A DNA stretch of 30,299 nucleotides from a virus, in the IMG/VR virus record IMGVR_UViG_3300022821_000923, positions 1 to 30,299 of that record, one strand, 5' to 3'. The translations under genes were made by a program, and so were the position numbers. Shown here one piece after another: positions 8,564 through 14,871 of this stretch. Position 1 is the stretch's first letter. Every line of letters starts with the position of its first letter. The notes under the pieces were generated by a model. The model searched no databases and was not told the origin of the DNA. It was given only the letters and a program-made list of their open reading frames with translations.

Positions 8564-9346
8564 ATGAAGAAACGATACATCATACTCATAACCTTAATCC
8601 TTATAGGCTTGCTTCTTACGGGAGGCAAGCTTAAGGAAGCTAATGGTCTTTGTGTTGACAACGCCCTGCTCTGGGGAGAACGATACCAGAACAAGGGTCT
8701 GTCTATCCGCTACGGTCATGGCTGGTGGGGCAACAACCATCACGAGCCTAGCAAACATATGTGGGTAAAGTATTATGACGAGAAGAAAGAGTGGTTAGTC
8801 GGGAAGGATACGATTTGGATGAACAATCCCGGCTGGCCTGTAGAGGCTTATGGCGGATATGAAGTCGGTCATTATGGATACCCAAGTAAAAAGGAAGTAC
8901 ACAAACGGACCCCAAAGGGGCAAGGAGGAAGAGGTATGAAGATAAAGATTGCAGCGTTACTAGAGAAGAAGGAAGCGTTAGATAAGGTTCTAGCGAAAGA
9001 GTTACCGTCCAAGTTATCGTATCGGTTATCTAAGTTGGCAGCAAAGATAACAGCAGAGATGAAGCATATCGAGAATACGAGAAACGAGATGATTAAGAAA
9101 CACGGGGAAGAAGGGGAGAACGGTTCTTTCAAGATTCCTAAAGAGAAGGTAGGAGAGTTTGGAGCAATGTGGAAAGAGTTTACAGAGGAAGAGATAGAAC
9201 TGACAGTAGAACTGATTCCTCAGTCAGCACTTGAGAAATGTACCTTAAGTGCATATGATGTTGCACATCTAGTAGAGTTTGTTGTAGATGATGAACCAAC
9301 ACCGGAAAAGAAAGAAAAACCAGAAAAGAAAGAAAAACCAGAATAG
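8564..9346 (+). CDS. Membrane-anchored transglutaminase-like domain fused to a DUF1617-like domain
   Basis: A 260-residue frame. I chose ATG at 8564 because GGAG lies just upstream and the product opens with a signal or anchor helix (MKKRYIILITLILIGLLL). A longer start at 8495 would lie inside the previous gene and add a non-hydrophobic tail. The domain after the anchor resembles the transglutaminase/papain-like fold, with candidate Cys30 (in LCVDNALLWGE), His65 (in HMWVKYYDE) and Asp82. From Met125 on, the protein looks like a separate helical phage protein of DUF1617 type, ending in a PEKKEK repeat. A strong internal ribosome site precedes Met125. The first 370 bases are visibly more GC rich than the neighbours. 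Role could be cell-wall or protein processing at the cell surface; that part is inference. Confidence 0.62.
   Translation: MKKRYIILITLILIGLLLTGGKLKEANGLCVDNALLWGERYQNKGLSIRYGHGWWGNNHHEPSKHMWVKYYDEKKEWLVGKDTIWMNNPGWPVEAYGGYEVGHYGYPSKKEVHKRTPKGQGGRGMKIKIAALLEKKEALDKVLAKELPSKLSYRLSKLAAKITAEMKHIENTRNEMIKKHGEEGENGSFKIPKEKVGEFGAMWKEFTEEEIELTVELIPQSALEKCTLSAYDVAHLVEFVVDDEPTPEKKEKPEKKEKPE
8936..9346 (+). CDS. Nested in-frame product: DUF1617-like protein (136 aa)
   Basis: An internal ATG in the same frame as the transglutaminase-like gene, preceded by AGGAGGAAGAGG. It would give a 136-residue protein starting MKIKIAALLEKKEALDKV. The composition changes sharply here: upstream is Trp/Gly/His rich, downstream is Lys/Glu rich and helical. 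The segment IENTRNEMIKKHGEE through EEIELTVELIP recalls DUF1617 proteins, which are small stand-alone phage proteins of unknown function. This supports independent translation. The protein ends in two copies of PEKKEK coded by a short tandem DNA repeat. Whether the long form, the short form or both are made cannot be told from sequence. Confidence 0.5.
   Translation: MKIKIAALLEKKEALDKVLAKELPSKLSYRLSKLAAKITAEMKHIENTRNEMIKKHGEEGENGSFKIPKEKVGEFGAMWKEFTEEEIELTVELIPQSALEKCTLSAYDVAHLVEFVVDDEPTPEKKEKPEKKEKPE
9302..9342 (+). repeat. Short tandem repeat coding for PEKKEK
   Basis: Two adjacent copies of an 18-base unit (ccRgaaaagaaagaaaaa) at the 3' end of the gene, coding PEKKEKPEKKEKPE. Copy number could vary by replication slippage without breaking the frame. 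No role is known. Confidence 0.6.
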
Positions 9347-9355
9347 GAGGTACAC

Positions 9356-10903
9356 ATGTGGAAGATTGCCGATGTAGAGAAGTTCGTTAAGAAACTATCA
9401 CCAGTAGAAAAGAAACGTTGGGTAGAGGTAGCTAATAGCGAATCTCCGGAAGCTGCTACGAAAGCAGTTAAGGATTTCAATCTCGCGTCTTTCCTTGATG
9501 GGCCATTAGTAAACATTCGGGGAATGGAAATCTTTCGAGTGGGTACCTGGAATGGTCGTAAGTTCACGGAAGAAGATATAAAGAGAATGGCGAGTAACTT
9601 CAAAGCACTAAAGGAACAAGTTGTTCCGAAGCTAAAGATAACTCATAGAACTGACCAAGAGTCTTTAGCAGGATTAGCATCCTTTGGTGATATCGTTAAT
9701 ATAGAAGCAAGAGAGACGAGAGGTAGTTTAAGACTCTTTGCAGATGTCGATTTCGTTCCTAGTAAGGTAGCAGAGTGGATACGAGATAAGAGATTTGCTG
9801 AAAGAAGTATTGAACTGCGTCTCGGCTTCAAGGTAGATGATACGGTATACAAAGACGTAATCATTGCGGTGTCTCTCTTAGGGCATGAAATTCCCGCTGT
9901 TGCAGGTATGGAACCCATTAAGTTATCAAAGGAAGATAACTTGTTGGATACCAAGGAATTAGTAGGAATAACTTATGCGCTAGAGGGTGAAGAGGATATG
10001 AAGTTTGAAAATTCTTTCGCAAGAGGGGATGGTAAAGGACAAGGGGGACCTTCTCAAGGTGATGGGGGTTCTAGCGTTTGTGTTTGTCCTAGTTGTAGTT
10101 TTCAAAAGGAACATGATAAAGGAACTCCTTGTTCTGAAGTGAGTTGCCCTAAATGCGGGACAAAGATGGTTGGAAAAGACAAATCCAAAGAAGGAGGTGA
10201 AAGTATGGAAATCAAAGACATAGTTGAAAAACTGGCTACTCTGTCAAGTGCTATAGAAGGTATAGCGCAGAAGCAGTCTGATGCAGAAGCGAAGTTCGCT
10301 AAGGAACAGGACGAGACAACTAAGGCTAAGATTCAGGGAGACCTGGATACTTACAAGAAAGAGTTGGATGGTCTTAAGACGATGAAGACAGACTATGAGA
10401 AGATGAAAACTTCACTTGATGAAGCCGAGAAAGAGAACGTAAAACTTCACGCTCAGGCTAAAGAAAGTAAGGTTGAGAGTTTTCTCAAAGACCTGAAGAC
10501 ATCTGGTAAAGTTCTACCAGCGTTCGAAACAGAGGCAAAAGCTATTCTCTTGCAGCTAAATGAAGAGGATAAGTTGGGCACGTTTACGAAGAAAGGCGAT
10601 GATGGGAAGAGTATTGAGACTGAGTTATCTCAGTTTGAAGCGTTCCAGAATCTACTCAGTAAACTTCCTAAACTCGTTGACTTTAAGGAAGCTTCTCCTA
10701 ATGGTAAAGAGGGAGAGGGTGAATTGAAAGATGAGGTTAAGGTAGGGGACGACACTTACAAACTTACTGATGGTGAGTTAGAAGTGGAAGTTCAGAAATA
10801 TATGAAAGAGCATGAGGATGTATCTTATACAGATGCATTGGTACATGTTAGCGCCGCGTTCAAAGAAGAGGACAAGGAGCAGGGACTTTCCGATGAGGAC
10901 TAA
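9356..10903 (+). CDS. Prohead protease (Mu I-like) with zinc ribbon and scaffold domain
   Basis: A 515-residue head maturation protein. Residues 45-200 resemble the Mu gpI-type phage protease: WNGRKFTEEDI, then KITHRTDQES, then DVDFVPSKVAEWIRDKRFAERSIEL. His97 and Ser151 are my candidates for the catalytic pair. About 215-283 is Gly rich and carries a zinc ribbon (Cys244/Cys247, Cys264/Cys267, with extra Cys242 and Cys259). From 284 on it is a long acidic coiled coil, the scaffold that shapes the prohead and is later removed. The ATG has AGGAGGT just upstream. As in lambda C/Nu3 and Mu I/Z, the scaffold seems also to be made alone from an internal in-frame start. The gene stands directly before decoration and capsid genes, as expected. 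Confidence 0.85.
   Translation: MWKIADVEKFVKKLSPVEKKRWVEVANSESPEAATKAVKDFNLASFLDGPLVNIRGMEIFRVGTWNGRKFTEEDIKRMASNFKALKEQVVPKLKITHRTDQESLAGLASFGDIVNIEARETRGSLRLFADVDFVPSKVAEWIRDKRFAERSIELRLGFKVDDTVYKDVIIAVSLLGHEIPAVAGMEPIKLSKEDNLLDTKELVGITYALEGEEDMKFENSFARGDGKGQGGPSQGDGGSSVCVCPSCSFQKEHDKGTPCSEVSCPKCGTKMVGKDKSKEGGESMEIKDIVEKLATLSSAIEGIAQKQSDAEAKFAKEQDETTKAKIQGDLDTYKKELDGLKTMKTDYEKMKTSLDEAEKENVKLHAQAKESKVESFLKDLKTSGKVLPAFETEAKAILLQLNEEDKLGTFTKKGDDGKSIETELSQFEAFQNLLSKLPKLVDFKEASPNGKEGEGELKDEVKVGDDTYKLTDGELEVEVQKYMKEHEDVSYTDALVHVSAAFKEEDKEQGLSDED
10205..10903 (+). CDS. Nested in-frame scaffold protein
   Basis: An internal ATG in the protease frame with a near-perfect ribosome site: AGGAGG at 10192-10197, 7 bases before the start. 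The 232-residue product starts MEIKDIVEKLATLSSAIEG. It is almost entirely acidic coiled coil (about residues 5-105 of the short form), then more acidic helical segments rich in Glu, Asp and Lys, typical of head scaffolding proteins. Lambda Nu3 and Mu gpZ are made from their protease genes in just this way. A second candidate internal start at 9998, also with GAGG upstream, would give the zinc ribbon plus scaffold. The start choice is well supported by sequence; the product levels are unknown. Confidence 0.75.
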   Translation: MEIKDIVEKLATLSSAIEGIAQKQSDAEAKFAKEQDETTKAKIQGDLDTYKKELDGLKTMKTDYEKMKTSLDEAEKENVKLHAQAKESKVESFLKDLKTSGKVLPAFETEAKAILLQLNEEDKLGTFTKKGDDGKSIETELSQFEAFQNLLSKLPKLVDFKEASPNGKEGEGELKDEVKVGDDTYKLTDGELEVEVQKYMKEHEDVSYTDALVHVSAAFKEEDKEQGLSDED

Positions 10904-10988
10904 TAATGTTAGTGCTTTACAAAAGGAAAGCGGTTAGTAGTGTTATTAATTAAATGTAGTCTAATGTTAGTAAATAAAGGAGGGTTAT

Positions 10989-11396
10989 ATGTCAAGTAGA
11001 GGTTATAGACCAGTACTTGCAGACTCTTTTATTGCTGATGAGGCTTTAACTCAGTACTCGGTTGTTGTTTACAGTGGGAGTGGCGCAGCTGGTCAGGAAG
11101 GGCATGTTACTAATGCCGCCGCCAGTGGTGACAATCTCATAGCCGGTATCGTTCAGGATGACGCAGCAGCATCAGGTGATGTTGTAAATGTTATGCAGAT
11201 AGGTAAGAGCTACGTTCGCGCAGCGATTGCAGGTTCTATCGGTGACATGTTGCACATTCATGATGCGACCGGTCAGGTATCTACACCTACGGCTTGGACT
11301 TCTGGAGATGGCGTTGTTGGCCATTATGAAGAAGCACCTACAGCTAGTGGTGATATAGTTACCGCCTATGTAAACATCCGTGAGGAAAAAATCTAA
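10989..11396 (+). CDS. Head decoration protein (DUF2190-like)
   Basis: A 135-residue, Gly/Ala/Val-rich, all-beta protein directly upstream of the major capsid gene, where siphoviruses keep the decoration or capsid-stabilising protein. The sequence GIVQDDAAASGDVVNVMQIG followed later by IGDMLHI recalls DUF2190-type decoration proteins. It has a strong AGGAGGG ribosome site. Codons here and in the capsid gene use more CGT/GGT than the rest, as expected for highly expressed genes. Four of its residue triplets are Ser-Gly-Asp (Ser46, Ser62, Ser105, Ser120), the densest occurrence of that motif in the window. The decoration role comes from position and fold pattern, not from a close family match. 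Confidence 0.68.
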   Translation: MSSRGYRPVLADSFIADEALTQYSVVVYSGSGAAGQEGHVTNAAASGDNLIAGIVQDDAAASGDVVNVMQIGKSYVRAAIAGSIGDMLHIHDATGQVSTPTAWTSGDGVVGHYEEAPTASGDIVTAYVNIREEKI

Positions 11397-11412
11397 AGGG
11401 AGGTGTTAGGCC

Positions 11413-12333
11413 ATGCCTAAAAGAGCAAACGTTCATGTAAGCACGCCACTCACCAATCTTGCGATTAAGTATCGTAACCTCGCGTTCGTTGCTGAGATGC
11501 TACTTCCCGTTGTAAAGGTCGTTAAAGAAAGTGACAAGTACTACATCTTTTCGAGAGAAGAGATGCGGGAAATGGATACTCATCGAGCAATAGGAGCACC
11601 TGCGAACGAGGCAGAGTGGGATGTGTCGACAGGAACATATTCTTGTGAAGAATATGCGTTAAGGAAACTTGTTCCTGACAGGATTGTCAGGAACGCTGAT
11701 GCGCCTATCAGACCGAAAATCACAACCACTGAGAAGTTGATGAAGTGGCTGATGCTCGGTTATGAAAAAAGGGCGAAAGCACTGATAGCTGGTGCTTCTC
11801 TTACAAGTGCTGTCCCAGCAATTAAATGGGATGGAACTAGTCCGATTATCGAATCCGATATTGATACTGCGAAAGCTAGTGTCAGATTGAATGCCGGTGT
11901 CGAGGCGAATATCTTATGTATGAATGACGAAGTGAAAGACGTTGTGAAGAAAGACTCAACCGTCAGGAACCTAATCAGATACACGATTACGGGTTCTGGT
12001 GGCCAGGAACTTCTTGTGAACGGTGACCTTCCTCCGGTCCTTTGGGGCCTGAAAGTCATTCTCGCTCAAGCGACTGAAGATACGTCGAAGAAGGGGCAGA
12101 GTGCTTCTATTTCGCGTATTTGGGACGATGACGTACTTGTATGTTACTCGGAACCTTCACCTTCACTTGAGGCTCTTTCTCTTGGCTATACATTCAGAAC
12201 ATCGAATGGTATTATAGTTAAGACCTGGAGGGATAACGAAAGAGACGGTGATGTTATTCAGCCGAGCATGATTCAGGATGAGAAACTGGTAGCTACTAAC
12301 TCCGGTTATCTGATTGATAATGTTCTTGCGTAA
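11413..12333 (+). CDS. Major capsid protein
   Basis: A 306-residue protein that should form the icosahedral shell. It follows protease/scaffold and decoration genes and has a GGGAGGTG ribosome site. The N-terminal part has STPLTNLAIKYRNLAFVAEM and then LPVVKVVKESDKYYIFSREE. This resembles major capsid proteins of GpE-related and metagenomic siphoviruses. The C-terminal part (YSEPSPSLEALSLGYTFRTS, VKTWRDNERDGDVIQPS) matches the usual capsid end, where P-domain strands are followed by a short tail. It contains no SGD tripeptide, unlike its decoration protein. Length fits an HK97-fold subunit without a large delta domain, in line with a separate scaffold. A G-rich hairpin follows the gene. Confidence 0.85.
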   Translation: MPKRANVHVSTPLTNLAIKYRNLAFVAEMLLPVVKVVKESDKYYIFSREEMREMDTHRAIGAPANEAEWDVSTGTYSCEEYALRKLVPDRIVRNADAPIRPKITTTEKLMKWLMLGYEKRAKALIAGASLTSAVPAIKWDGTSPIIESDIDTAKASVRLNAGVEANILCMNDEVKDVVKKDSTVRNLIRYTITGSGGQELLVNGDLPPVLWGLKVILAQATEDTSKKGQSASISRIWDDDVLVCYSEPSPSLEALSLGYTFRTSNGIIVKTWRDNERDGDVIQPSMIQDEKLVATNSGYLIDNVLA

Positions 12334-12347
12334 CATCTAAGGATAGA

Positions 12348-12375
12348 CTGGTGGGGGTGTAAAAACCCCCACTAG
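12348..12375 (+). terminator. Stable hairpin after the major capsid gene (no T run)
   Basis: An inverted repeat: CTGGTGGGGGT and ACCCCCACTAG can pair over 11 positions with one G-U, around a 6-base loop. No T run follows, so it is not a classic intrinsic terminator. It may stabilise capsid mRNA or damp read-through. A closely similar hairpin with loop bases in common lies at 30246-30267. Confidence 0.55.
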
Positions 12376-12392
12376 CACTAAAGGAGTAAAAG

Positions 12393-12827
12393 ATGCCTAC
12401 ATATGAATACGAATGTGAGAGATGTGGAGAGTTCGAAGTACCCCAGGGAATGAATGAAAAGAAGTTACCTAGGTGCCCTCATTGTAGAGCAAAGGTTAAG
12501 AGGTTGATAAGTGGAGGAAGTGGATTCATACTTAAAGGTGCCGGCTTTTATCAGAACGACTATAAACGCAGTCACATAATTGCAAATAGACCAAAGAAGA
12601 AATCAGCACAAGAGGGAATGGGTCAATGGTCTGAAGAAGCACAAGAGCAGTATGGAGAGGTTGATAAAGGTAATAGGGAAACGTTTAAGAAAGAGAAGAT
12701 GGTACAAGAGCTATCAGAAGATGGTTTTAATGAAGCTGCTATCTCGGGAATGACTGGAACAGATGAACAAGTAGTAAAGAAGATGGTAGATAATAAGGGC
12801 AACATCAAACTAGACGGAAAGTACTAA
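12393..12827 (+). CDS. FmdB-like zinc-ribbon protein
   Basis: A 144-residue protein whose first 60 residues are a clear FmdB/CxxC_CxxC_SSSS-type zinc ribbon. It starts MPTYEYECERCGEFEV, has a second pair in PRCPHC, and then RLISGGSGFILKGAGFYQNDY, the typical family ending. FmdB was described as a regulator of formamidase in a methylotroph, and most family members have no known function. The C-terminal half is charged, with a likely helical segment (QELSEDGFNEAAISGMTG). It has AAGGAG upstream and lies just after the capsid gene hairpin. In a phage it could regulate structural gene expression or be a virion component; neither is shown. Confidence 0.78.
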   Translation: MPTYEYECERCGEFEVPQGMNEKKLPRCPHCRAKVKRLISGGSGFILKGAGFYQNDYKRSHIIANRPKKKSAQEGMGQWSEEAQEQYGEVDKGNRETFKKEKMVQELSEDGFNEAAISGMTGTDEQVVKKMVDNKGNIKLDGKY

Positions 12828-12908
12828 AATTGAACAGCAGTAATGTAACCCTGTGGTTACGAACTGAACGTATACGAAGGATTTACACACAGTAAAAGGA
12901 GGTGAACA

Positions 12909-13322
12909 ATGGACAAATCTACTAAAGTCAATACAAAATGGATTTGCGAGGAATGTGGTAGAGAATATGTAGAATTACCATTTCCTGCTAATTGTGCCTG
13001 TGGTAATTGGGTTGAGGACTTCTTTCGAGAGAAAGATAGATATGATGCTGAAGATGATAAAGCAGGAAGACCTCTACTAGGTATAAAGTACGACCCTAAG
13101 GTATTGAAGGAAAGAGAAGAGAGACTCAAAGAAGGGGGCCCCGTAGTTCAGACTATAGAGGCAGAAGAAGAAACAGTAACCTTTGACTTTGACTCTATGA
13201 GCAAAGTGCAGTTGAGAAGGTATTTACAATCTGTCGGTAGCCCAGCAGCAGATTTACAAGCAAAGCAAGAAGTACTTGTAACTGCATGTAAACGTTGGGA
13301 TGAAGCCGATAAGGCTTGGTAA
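12909..13322 (+). CDS. Zinc-ribbon protein with C-terminal SAP/HeH-like segment
   Basis: A 137-residue protein with an excellent AAAGGAGGTG ribosome site. The N-terminal region has a zinc knuckle-like pattern: WICEEC near residues 12-17, then CACG near 30. The middle is charged and probably disordered. The last 45 residues (SMSKVQLRRYLQSVGSPAAD) look like a small two-helix SAP/HeH-type unit, often involved in DNA binding and found in phage head-tail region proteins. Position between capsid and connector suggests a head completion or connector accessory. It is not assigned to a family with certainty. Confidence 0.65.
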   Translation: MDKSTKVNTKWICEECGREYVELPFPANCACGNWVEDFFREKDRYDAEDDKAGRPLLGIKYDPKVLKEREERLKEGGPVVQTIEAEEETVTFDFDSMSKVQLRRYLQSVGSPAADLQAKQEVLVTACKRWDEADKAW

Positions 13323-13331
13323 GGAGGAAAG

Positions 13332-13826
13332 ATGGAGTACTACGGTAGCAGTGGAGACATAAGAGCGGATATGAATGGAGGGTTAGCAATCACCCATAAT
13401 AACTATATGGGGGAGGCCCAACTCTCTGGTGCTTTGATTACTAGGGCACAGAGAAATGCATATGCGACTATTAATAGTAAACTGGAGTCGTCTTATCCAT
13501 CTCAGGTACCTTGGGCATCAGGAAGTGAACCAGCATTGCTATATGAAATAGCAAATAAGTTGTCAATGTGTTTTATTCTCACTAGGAAGAATCCAGGTAG
13601 TGATCCTTTGGATAAGAACAGGAGAGAAAGATACTGTGAAGAACCTATTAAGGAGTTAGACCAGATAGCAGAATTCGAAATGCAGTTACCTGAGATATCT
13701 TCTCCCTTAGGAGCAAAGGTAAGTCACAACAGAGATTATACACCTGTATGTGATATGGATGATTTAGAAAACCAGAGAGTAGACCCTGACTTGTTGGATG
13801 ACATAGTAGATGAGAGGACTAAATGA
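13332..13826 (+). CDS. Head-tail connector (DUF1320/gp36-like adaptor)
   Basis: A 164-residue helical protein with AAGGAGG upstream. The central part (ITRAQRNAYATINSKL, ALLYEIANKLSMCFI, and RRERYCEEPIKELDQIAEFE) fits DUF1320/Mu gp36-type and gp6-type adaptor proteins. Those consist of helical bundles and form a ring below the portal. It stands just before the Mu gpG-like gene, the usual order for these proteins. The C-terminal 45 residues are acidic. Its stop overlaps the next start (ATGA). The family call rests on pattern and position; a different adaptor family is possible. It contains one SGD triplet near the N-terminus. Confidence 0.62.
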   Translation: MEYYGSSGDIRADMNGGLAITHNNYMGEAQLSGALITRAQRNAYATINSKLESSYPSQVPWASGSEPALLYEIANKLSMCFILTRKNPGSDPLDKNRRERYCEEPIKELDQIAEFEMQLPEISSPLGAKVSHNRDYTPVCDMDDLENQRVDPDLLDDIVDERTK

Positions 13827-14281
13827 TAATATTGTCAATTGACGATAATTCGCAACAGGTGAATACGTATCTTAAGGGATTGGGAAGGAAGATGAGCAAT
13901 CTTGTCATACCCATGAAGCAAATAGGTATGTTGATGCAAAGAAGTGTTGATGATAACTTTCGTCAAGAGGGTAGACCTGCTAAGTGGAAAGCTCTCGCTC
14001 CCAGTACTGTAAAGCAGAGAAGAAAGGGAAGTTCTACTATTCTACAAGATACCGGTACTTTAAAGAATAGCATTAATTACGAGGTTAGAGGTACTAAGGA
14101 AGTAGCGATAGGAACTTCAGTAGCATATGCAGCAACACATAACTTTGGTAGAGTACAGGGAAAGGCCGTAATACCCCAGAGGAAGTTTTTACTCTTTCAA
14201 GAGGAAGATAAAAGAAGGATAAGTAAGGTACTCACAGATTATATAGGAAAGGCATTAACCGGTAAGATGGTGAAGTTTTAA
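13823..14281 (+). CDS. Virion morphogenesis protein (Mu gpG / phage tail completion family)
   Basis: A 152-residue protein. It carries the family hallmarks: QIGMLMQRSVDDNFRQEG, then WKALAPSTVKQRRKG, LQDTGTLKNSINYEV, and YAATHNFGR with PQRKFLLF. These are typical of the phage virion morphogenesis family (Mu gpG, PF05069) and the HK97 gp10-type completion proteins. It is thought to finish the head-tail joint, sitting between connector and tail terminator. Start overlaps the previous stop (ATGA). Length matches the family (about 150). The call is firm. Confidence 0.85.
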   Translation: MIILSIDDNSQQVNTYLKGLGRKMSNLVIPMKQIGMLMQRSVDDNFRQEGRPAKWKALAPSTVKQRRKGSSTILQDTGTLKNSINYEVRGTKEVAIGTSVAYAATHNFGRVQGKAVIPQRKFLLFQEEDKRRISKVLTDYIGKALTGKMVKF

Positions 14282-14295
14282 CGGAGGAGTGAGGA

Positions 14296-14835
14296 ATGGA
14301 GTTATTATTTCTAGTTGATGCAGACGGTAGAGAGATTCTTAACTTAGGAAATTACATACAGGTATATTCTGACCGGGAGGAAGAAGAAGATATGAAAACA
14401 CTACTTATTAATATCAAAACAGCATTAACCGCAGCTAGGACAGTTGGGGCTCTTGATTATGTCCCTGCGCAAGGTATTCAGAAGGTAGCTCCTAAATCTT
14501 TACCACCATTAAGAAATGACCAATTCCCCTTCGTAGGTATTGCCCCAGTCAGTTCTCCAGAGACTTGGTCGTCATCTCATAAAAGAGAAGTTACTCATAC
14601 GGTAGAATTATACTGTGCAAGAAGTTATGAGATACAGGAAGACGCTGTAGACAAGTCAGCAGAATTAGTAGAAAACGTTCTAAGTGTAGTTAGGAACAAT
14701 AAGTTTGACTCATACTTGAGTGCACCATGTCAACCAAGTGTGACTGGCTACATAACAACTCCGTATGGAGATAACATATATTTGATAGTTGCTACTATTT
14801 CACTAGAGTGTAGGAAGTTGTTCCTATCCTCTTAA
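14296..14835 (+). CDS. Tail terminator protein (DUF1834/gp37-like)
   Basis: A 179-residue protein that probably caps the tail tube and joins it to the head, based on order (after gpG-like, before the tail tube) and content. The core has MKTLLINIKTALTA, then LPPLRNDQFPFVGI and a C-terminal IYLIVATISLECRKLFL. A start at 14296 has GGAGGAGTGAGGA just upstream. A second in-frame ATG at 14392 (starting MKTLLINIK) also has GGGAGG upstream. It matches where tail terminator proteins commonly begin, so the first 32 residues may be an extra segment. After this gene the normal order breaks: the next four genes are sugar and radical SAM enzymes. Confidence 0.65.
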   Translation: MELLFLVDADGREILNLGNYIQVYSDREEEEDMKTLLINIKTALTAARTVGALDYVPAQGIQKVAPKSLPPLRNDQFPFVGIAPVSSPETWSSSHKREVTHTVELYCARSYEIQEDAVDKSAELVENVLSVVRNNKFDSYLSAPCQPSVTGYITTPYGDNIYLIVATISLECRKLFLSS

Positions 14836-14844
14836 AACAAACGG

Positions 14845-14860
14845 GAGCTCGAAAGAGCTT
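14845..14860 (+). other. Small hairpin with GAAA tetraloop before the sugar cassette
   Basis: AGCTC and GAGCT pair around a GAAA loop, a stable RNA tetraloop of the GNRA type. It lies directly before the AAGGAGGT ribosome site of the first glycosyltransferase gene. It could mark an mRNA processing or initiation-control site for the cassette. It is short, and there is no T run, so it is not a terminator. Confidence 0.45.
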
Positions 14861-14871
14861 AAGGAGGTAAG

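Noticed and set aside
10904-10988. Possible promoter before the decoration gene
   Set aside because: TTTACA is followed by AT-rich hexamers only at 19-21 base spacing; no convincing -35/-10 pair, so transcription is better explained by read-through.
12845-12860. GTAACC-CTGT-GGTTAC hairpin before the gene at 12909
   Set aside because: Only 6 base pairs and no T run; could be chance, so it is not listed as a terminator.
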